DNA of 18,082 nt, taken from contig DASWIC010000173.1 of assembly GCA_036397875.1 (NCBI GenBank), positions 1-18,082 of the forward strand, in the 5' to 3' direction. The notes beneath the pieces are model-generated. The model saw nothing but the letters and a program-made list of their open reading frames with translations. It was not told the origin of the DNA and did not search any database. Positions 14,558 to 18,082 of the stretch are shown here, piece after piece. The translations under genes were made by a program, and so were the position numbers. Numbering within the stretch: the first letter of the stretch is position 1; each line of letters starts with the position of its first letter. Source of the stretch: SG8-41 sp036397875 (lineage in GTDB: Bacteria; Pseudomonadota; Gammaproteobacteria; Burkholderiales; SG8-41).

Positions 14558-15286
14558 TCAGTTTTCCGGCAGCGGTGACGGCTTTCCGGCAGCCTCCAGC
14601 ACTTTTAGCCGCTCCATCAGGAAATGGATCTCCTTGGGCTCTCTGACTTCACCGCTTGCGAGCAATCCTCCGAGCAACACTTTGGCTGCCTCCAGCTCGC
14701 CCAGGTCCTCGAGGATGAATATGCGCATCTGGCGCGCCCAGTTGGAGGCGTGCCGCGCGTCGCGCGCAATGGCCTCGGCATAGGAGAGCGCGAGACGCGT
14801 GTCGCCCAGCCGGTGCTTCGCCATGAGGGCGCAGTGCGCGAGCCAGCGCCAGCGCCGGTCGGGGTCATGGTCGAACTGGTCGCGCACGAACTCGCACATC
14901 CGGTGCTGCTTCGCCGCATCGGGCACCTGGGAATAGATCTGCGAGGCCATCAACAGGGGGTACTGGCCCACCGGATCGAGCTCGAGTATCGTTCCCAGCC
15001 AGGCGGTGACGCGCTGATAGTCCAGGTCCAGAAACGGGACGCTGATCCCCGGCTGGTTGTCGAATGCCTGAAGATAAAGGGTGAGCAACTGGGCGAGTGC
15101 GATGGGCTCTCCCAAGGCAAGCGGGCGCAGCAGCGCGGGCGCCGGCGGCGCGCTGAGCGCCTCGGCGCGCGCATCCGGGCGAGGCCGCAGTGCCTGCGAC
15201 GTCACCTGCGCGCAGAATGCCGTGACGAGCAGCGCCAGCACCCAGCGCGGCACCTCGCCGATCCTGCGTTCTGATTCGGTTTTCAC
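14558..15286 (-). CDS. Membrane-anchored helical-repeat (TPR-like) protein of unknown function
   Basis: The product is not recognised. The 242 residues begin with a basic stretch and one hydrophobic segment (WVLALLVTAFCAQVTSQAL, about 15-33), so it is probably anchored in the inner membrane with the rest in the periplasm, or secreted by a signal peptide. An Ala/Pro-rich linker follows. The remainder is helical with TPR-like spacing, for example LDPVGQYPLLMASQIYSQV and AKHRLGDTRLALSYAEAIARDA. It starts with a GTG at 15286 that lies at the edge of a heptad array, with no Shine-Dalgarno sequence. A later in-frame GTG (codon 12, in GEVPRW) is the alternative. It follows the ABC-2 permease gene by 24 bases and is probably in its operon, which suggests a shared job. 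It ends in 14558-14560, beside the pilin promoter region. Confidence 0.75.
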   Translation of the reverse strand: MKTESERRIGEVPRWVLALLVTAFCAQVTSQALRPRPDARAEALSAPPAPALLRPLALGEPIALAQLLTLYLQAFDNQPGISVPFLDLDYQRVTAWLGTILELDPVGQYPLLMASQIYSQVPDAAKQHRMCEFVRDQFDHDPDRRWRWLAHCALMAKHRLGDTRLALSYAEAIARDARHASNWARQMRIFILEDLGELEAAKVLLGGLLASGEVREPKEIHFLMERLKVLEAAGKPSPLPEN

Positions 15287-15287
15287 G

Positions 15288-15307
15288 GATTCGTGAATCC
15301 TGAATCC
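15288..15307. repeat. Heptad array E (permease / TPR-like gene junction)
   Basis: The sequence contains tgaatcc twice in tandem (15294-15300 and 15301-15307), preceded by the inverted unit ggattcg, and fills the 24-base spacer. Its CGTGAATCCTGA also occurs, on the opposite strand, in the right arm of array B (3573-3600). This is the shortest array in the window and, taken alone, would be weak evidence. Confidence 0.65.
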
Positions 15308-15310
15308 TGC

Positions 15311-16081
15311 TCAGAAGTTCTTCCGGTAGAAATCGAACATGGTCGCTCCGGCGAGCAGCGCAACGTAGAGCAGGCTCAACCCCGCCAGTTCGAGCAGGGT
15401 GAGCCAGGCGGCCGGTTGATTGACGAGCCAGGCCGTCTGCGTCCACGCATCGAGTGCGGGCATGACCAGCGCCAGGGCGTCCACCATGAACTGGATCGCC
15501 TGGTGCGAGAAGGTCTCGGCGCCGCTCAAGGGATGCTCGCTCATGAGACGTATCGCGGTGAGCGCCCGGCCCAGGGCGTAAAAGGCCAGCACAAAACTCG
15601 CCGCCGGGGTGAGCTGGTTGAACGTGACGACACAGAACAATGCGAACGCCACGATGATGGCAAGTTCCCCCGCGAGCGAAGCCGCCCATTGCAGCGCGGC
15701 GAGCGGGGGGGCGAGCCATACGAGCGGGAGCGCGGCTGCCGCGGCAATCAGCACGGCGATCGCGAGAAACCCCGCGAGCTTGCCCAGCACGTAATGCGAG
15801 CGCGGCAGGTCGAGCGCGAGCAGCACGTCCAGGCCCTTGTCGTTGAATTCGCGCGTCACGCTGACCAGCACGGTGACGGCGGCAATGAAGACGCTGGCGA
15901 TCCGCATGCTGGCGGCATAGAAGCCGGCCTGGAACCGCGTGCCCTCGGTGACCGCTATCGTCTCGACGAAAAAACTGGCGGCCACCAGGCCGAGGAGCGT
16001 GACCAGAACCAGCGCCGCCAGACGCGTGCGCAGCGCTTCCAGCAGCGTATAGCGCGCGATGGCTGCTATTCTGGAATCCAT
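15311..16081 (-). CDS. ABC-2 type transporter permease
   Basis: The 256-residue protein has about six hydrophobic segments: roughly 20-40, 57-75, 98-118, 128-150, 155-172 and 230-250. Between segments two and three is the cytoplasmic stretch SVTREFNDKGLDVLLALDLPRSHYVLGKL, typical of ABC-2 and NatB-like permeases with the (R/K)E(F/I)xxx...LxxPxxR/S pattern. It would form the membrane part of an exporter. No ATP-binding protein gene adjoins it on this strand: upstream is a divergent histidine kinase and downstream the TPR-like protein, so the ATPase must be encoded elsewhere. The start at 16081 lacks a clear Shine-Dalgarno sequence, but no alternative fits the first helix. The substrate is unknown. 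Confidence 0.83.
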   Translation of the reverse strand: MDSRIAAIARYTLLEALRTRLAALVLVTLLGLVAASFFVETIAVTEGTRFQAGFYAASMRIASVFIAAVTVLVSVTREFNDKGLDVLLALDLPRSHYVLGKLAGFLAIAVLIAAAAALPLVWLAPPLAALQWAASLAGELAIIVAFALFCVVTFNQLTPAASFVLAFYALGRALTAIRLMSEHPLSGAETFSHQAIQFMVDALALVMPALDAWTQTAWLVNQPAAWLTLLELAGLSLLYVALLAGATMFDFYRKNF

Positions 16082-16104
16082 GCCACAATGTATGCGTGAT
16101 AAAA

Positions 16105-16125
16105 CGTGACTCGTGACTCGTAACT
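16105..16125. repeat. Heptad array F (upstream of the permease gene)
   Basis: Three 7-base units start at 16105, 16112 and 16119: cgtgact, cgtgact, cgtaact. A related gcgtgat lies just before, at 16094-16100. It shares CGTGACTCGTGAC with the minus strand of array A at the asmA-mutY junction, 14 kb away. Confidence 0.85.
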
Positions 16126-16234
16126 CGCTAGTGGACGGCGGCGCGACGGGGCGGAGGATGCGTCATCTGCGCCCGTTTCTTGCTTCAGCAATCCTGGCGT
16201 TCCCTGGACTTGGGAGATTCCGACATTTCCCTCC

Positions 16235-16245
16235 GAAAGTATAGC
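16235..16245 (-). promoter_or_regulatory. Possible -10 promoter element upstream of the ABC permease gene
   Basis: On the minus strand GCTATACTTTC contains TATACT. The same 11 bases occur at the kdsD promoter (11495-11505). Transcription from here would give the permease a leader of about 150 bases containing array F. No good -35 is visible, so this remains tentative. Read on the plus strand, TATAGC could equally serve the histidine kinase gene. Confidence 0.35.
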
Positions 16246-16273
16246 GAAAGTCCCTGCTCGCCAGGCGCATGGC

Positions 16274-16279
16274 GGAGGG
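16274..16279 (+). promoter_or_regulatory. Ribosome binding site of the histidine kinase gene
   Basis: GGAGGG stands four bases before the ATG at 16284. It selects this start over the in-frame ATG at 16269, which has no comparable site. Confidence 0.7.
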
Positions 16280-16283
16280 CCGG

Positions 16284-18053
16284 ATGAGCGTCGCCACCGC
16301 CGCGCCGGCCCGGGCCGCTGCTGCCCGCCCGCAATGGTGGCTCGGGCTGATGCTGCTCGCGCTGCATGCGTCGCTCGCGTGGGGAATCGCCGACTGGTGG
16401 TCGCGGGCGCTTCTCCTGGCGCATTTCGGGCTGTTCCTCTTGTGGCAGCCGGTGTGGCGGGGCGAAGCCGACATCGAGTCGCGCTACGTATTCCTGGTGG
16501 TCATCGTCGGCTTCCTGCTCGCGATCTGGAACAACTGGTGGCTGATGGCGGTGTGGCTGGCAGTGCTGTTCGGCCTGATCGGCGGCTCCGTGCCCGGCAT
16601 CGCTCAACAGCGGCAACGCACGGTGTCGATGCTCGCCGCCCTTTATCTGCTGTCGATGCTGTTGATGTGGGTGGTGCCCCACCTGTTCGCCGACCAGACG
16701 CTGGAAGAGGCGGCCGCCTTGATTGCACAGCAAGGGGTGGCGGCGTTACCCACGCTGCTGCAGTCGCACCCCTCCCTGCTGCCGGTGTTGCTGGTGCAAT
16801 ACGGGCTGCCGATATTGCCCGTGGCGATCCTGCTGACGCAGGTGGAAGCGAGCCGCAGCGCGGCGCCGCTGGCCGTCGACCTGTTCTATAGCGTCGTCCT
16901 GTTCCTGCTGGTCACCGCGCTGGTCCTGGGCAGCTTCGTCGTCAGGCAGGTCAGTCACGGCAACTACCCCCTCGCTCTGGCGCAGACGCTGTTTGCCATA
17001 GCGGTGGTGCTGATGGCGCTGTCCTGGCTGTGGAATCCCCGCGGCGGCTTCGCCGGCCTCGGCCACATCATGTCCCAGTATCTTCTGAGCCTCGGATTGC
17101 CGTTCGAGCGCTGGGTGCAGCGCCTCGCGGAGTTCGCGGAGCAGGAGACCCAGCCGCAGCGCTTTCTCGCGCTCTCGCTCGAGCACATCCTCGACCTGCC
17201 CTGGGTGACGGGACTCCGATGGGAGACGCGCCTCGGCCACGGCGAATACGGCGTCAAATCGGGTTATTCCGCGGAGTTCTCCTTTCAGGACCTGCGGCTG
17301 AGGATTTACACGCGCTGGGCGCTGGCGCCTGCGGTACTGCTGCACCTGAAGCTCCTCACGCAGATGGTCGGCCATTTCTACGAGGCCAAGCGCCGCGAGC
17401 AGGTCCAGCGCCAGAGCGCCTACACGCAGGCGATCTACGAAACCGGCGCGCGGTTGACGCACGACGTGAAGAACCTGCTGCAGTCCCTGCGCTCGCTGTG
17501 CGCGGCGGTGGAGACGAGCGGCGCCGACCAGGCGCAGGCGCTGCAGACCCTGATGCAGCGGCAACTGCCGCTGATCACGCAGCGGCTCAACGTGACGCTC
17601 GACAAGCTGCGCTCGCCGCAGGAGGCGGACGTGACGCAGGTGGACGCCGCGGTGTGGTGGGAGGGCCTGATCCAGCGCTACAACGGGCGCAACATCCAGT
17701 TCCAGGTGGACGGCCCGGCGAAGGACGTGCGATTGCCCTCGGAACTGTTCGACAGCGTCGCGGACAACCTGATCGAGAACGCATTCAACAAGTCCGCGGG
17801 CGGCGCGGGGGCGCAGGTGCGCGTCACCTTCTCGGCGGCGCGCGGCGGCACGCTGGCGGTATGCGACAACGGCGCCGCGCTGGCCAAGGGCATGGCGGAC
17901 CAGCTGTTCGAGGCGCCGGTCGCCTCGCAGTCGGGCCTGGGCGTGGGGCTCTACCAGTCTTCGAAGCAGGCGGCCCAGCTGGGCTACCGGCTCGCGCTCG
18001 CCGCCAACGAGGCGGGGATGGTCTGCTTCGTGCTGACGCGGGAAGGACCTTAG
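16284..18053 (+). CDS. Multi-spanning membrane sensor histidine kinase
   Basis: The 589-residue protein has seven or eight hydrophobic segments in its first 240 residues, with almost no periplasmic domain, so the sensor is intramembrane. A linker of about 150 residues without a recognisable PAS or HAMP domain follows. The transmitter is next: H-box GARLTHDVKNLLQSLRSL with H393, N-box DNLIENAFNKS with N495 and N499, G1 box VCDNGAAL with D528, and G2 box GLGVGLYQSSKQAAQLG. The HDxKN form of the H-box resembles PrsK-like kinases rather than the usual HExRTPL. The G1 box lacks the second glycine of DxGxG. The start at 16284 is set by GGAGGG. The partner response regulator is not in the window and is expected just downstream, beyond the array at 18054. 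The stimulus is unknown. Confidence 0.88.
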   Translation: MSVATAAPARAAAARPQWWLGLMLLALHASLAWGIADWWSRALLLAHFGLFLLWQPVWRGEADIESRYVFLVVIVGFLLAIWNNWWLMAVWLAVLFGLIGGSVPGIAQQRQRTVSMLAALYLLSMLLMWVVPHLFADQTLEEAAALIAQQGVAALPTLLQSHPSLLPVLLVQYGLPILPVAILLTQVEASRSAAPLAVDLFYSVVLFLLVTALVLGSFVVRQVSHGNYPLALAQTLFAIAVVLMALSWLWNPRGGFAGLGHIMSQYLLSLGLPFERWVQRLAEFAEQETQPQRFLALSLEHILDLPWVTGLRWETRLGHGEYGVKSGYSAEFSFQDLRLRIYTRWALAPAVLLHLKLLTQMVGHFYEAKRREQVQRQSAYTQAIYETGARLTHDVKNLLQSLRSLCAAVETSGADQAQALQTLMQRQLPLITQRLNVTLDKLRSPQEADVTQVDAAVWWEGLIQRYNGRNIQFQVDGPAKDVRLPSELFDSVADNLIENAFNKSAGGAGAQVRVTFSAARGGTLAVCDNGAALAKGMADQLFEAPVASQSGLGVGLYQSSKQAAQLGYRLALAANEAGMVCFVLTREGP

Positions 18054-18082
18054 AGTTGCCAGTTGGCAGTCATCAGTTGGCA
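18054..18082. repeat. Heptad array G (immediately after the histidine kinase stop), runs to window edge
   Basis: Four 7-base units start at 18054, 18061, 18068 and 18075: agttgcc, agttggc, agtcatc, agttggc. The array begins at the first base after the kinase stop codon and probably continues outside the window. Confidence 0.82.

Noticed and set aside
14517..14783. An 88-codon plus-strand frame near AAGGAG at 14526-14531
   Set aside because: It begins in the pilin regulatory region and runs antisense through the TPR-like gene. It has no recognisable domain.

Overview
This window looks like a chromosomal segment of a GC-rich betaproteobacterium. The main evidence is an rpoN cluster that combines the LPS transport genes (lptC-lptA-lptB) and kdsD-kdsC with hpf, ptsN, rapZ and an HPr kinase/phosphorylase gene (hprK). 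HprK inside this cluster is typical of Betaproteobacteria and absent from the E. coli version. The genus cannot be fixed from the sequence; a Nitrosomonadales- or Rhodocyclales-like organism is a guess.

Layout. Plus strand 1-2892: the 3' part of an AsmA-family gene, then mutY. Minus strand 11488-2898: a long, tightly packed cluster read as kdsD, kdsC, lptC, lptA, lptB, rpoN, hpf, ptsN, hprK, rapZ and a LON-domain protein, converging on mutY with a 5-base gap. Divergent from kdsD, on the plus strand (11575-13545), is a KefB/YbaL-type cation:proton antiporter, which ends at a bidirectional terminator shared with a convergent orphan type IV pilin-like gene (14307-13609). That pilin gene has a textbook sigma-54 promoter. 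Further right on the minus strand are an ABC-2 type permease (16081-15311) and a membrane-anchored helical-repeat protein of unknown function (15286-14558). Divergent from these is a multi-spanning sensor histidine kinase (16284-18053).

How the genes work together. KdsD and KdsC make Kdo for LPS inner core, and LptC, LptA and LptB belong to the bridge that moves LPS to the outer membrane. RpoN, HPF, PtsN, HprK and RapZ form a nitrogen/carbon/stress regulatory block. RpoN could drive the pilin gene elsewhere in this window, although the activator is not here. AsmA is also an envelope protein, so most of the window concerns envelope building and its control.

The most unusual structure is non-coding. 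At seven gene junctions there are short tandem arrays with an exact 7-base period. The unit sequence differs between places, but each array sits at a gene edge. Two junctions (rapZ/LON gene and kdsD/kdsC) carry four heptads, a short spacer, and four heptads in inverted orientation. At two places the array supplies the stop codon of the neighbouring gene. The architecture recalls the heptanucleotide STRR repeats of cyanobacteria, but here they lie in a proteobacterial core-gene region. No CRISPR array, tRNA, rRNA, insertion sequence or prophage gene was seen. No gene-free stretch exceeds 300 bases; the longest are 14308-14557 (pilin promoter region) and 16082-16283 (permease/kinase divergent promoter region).
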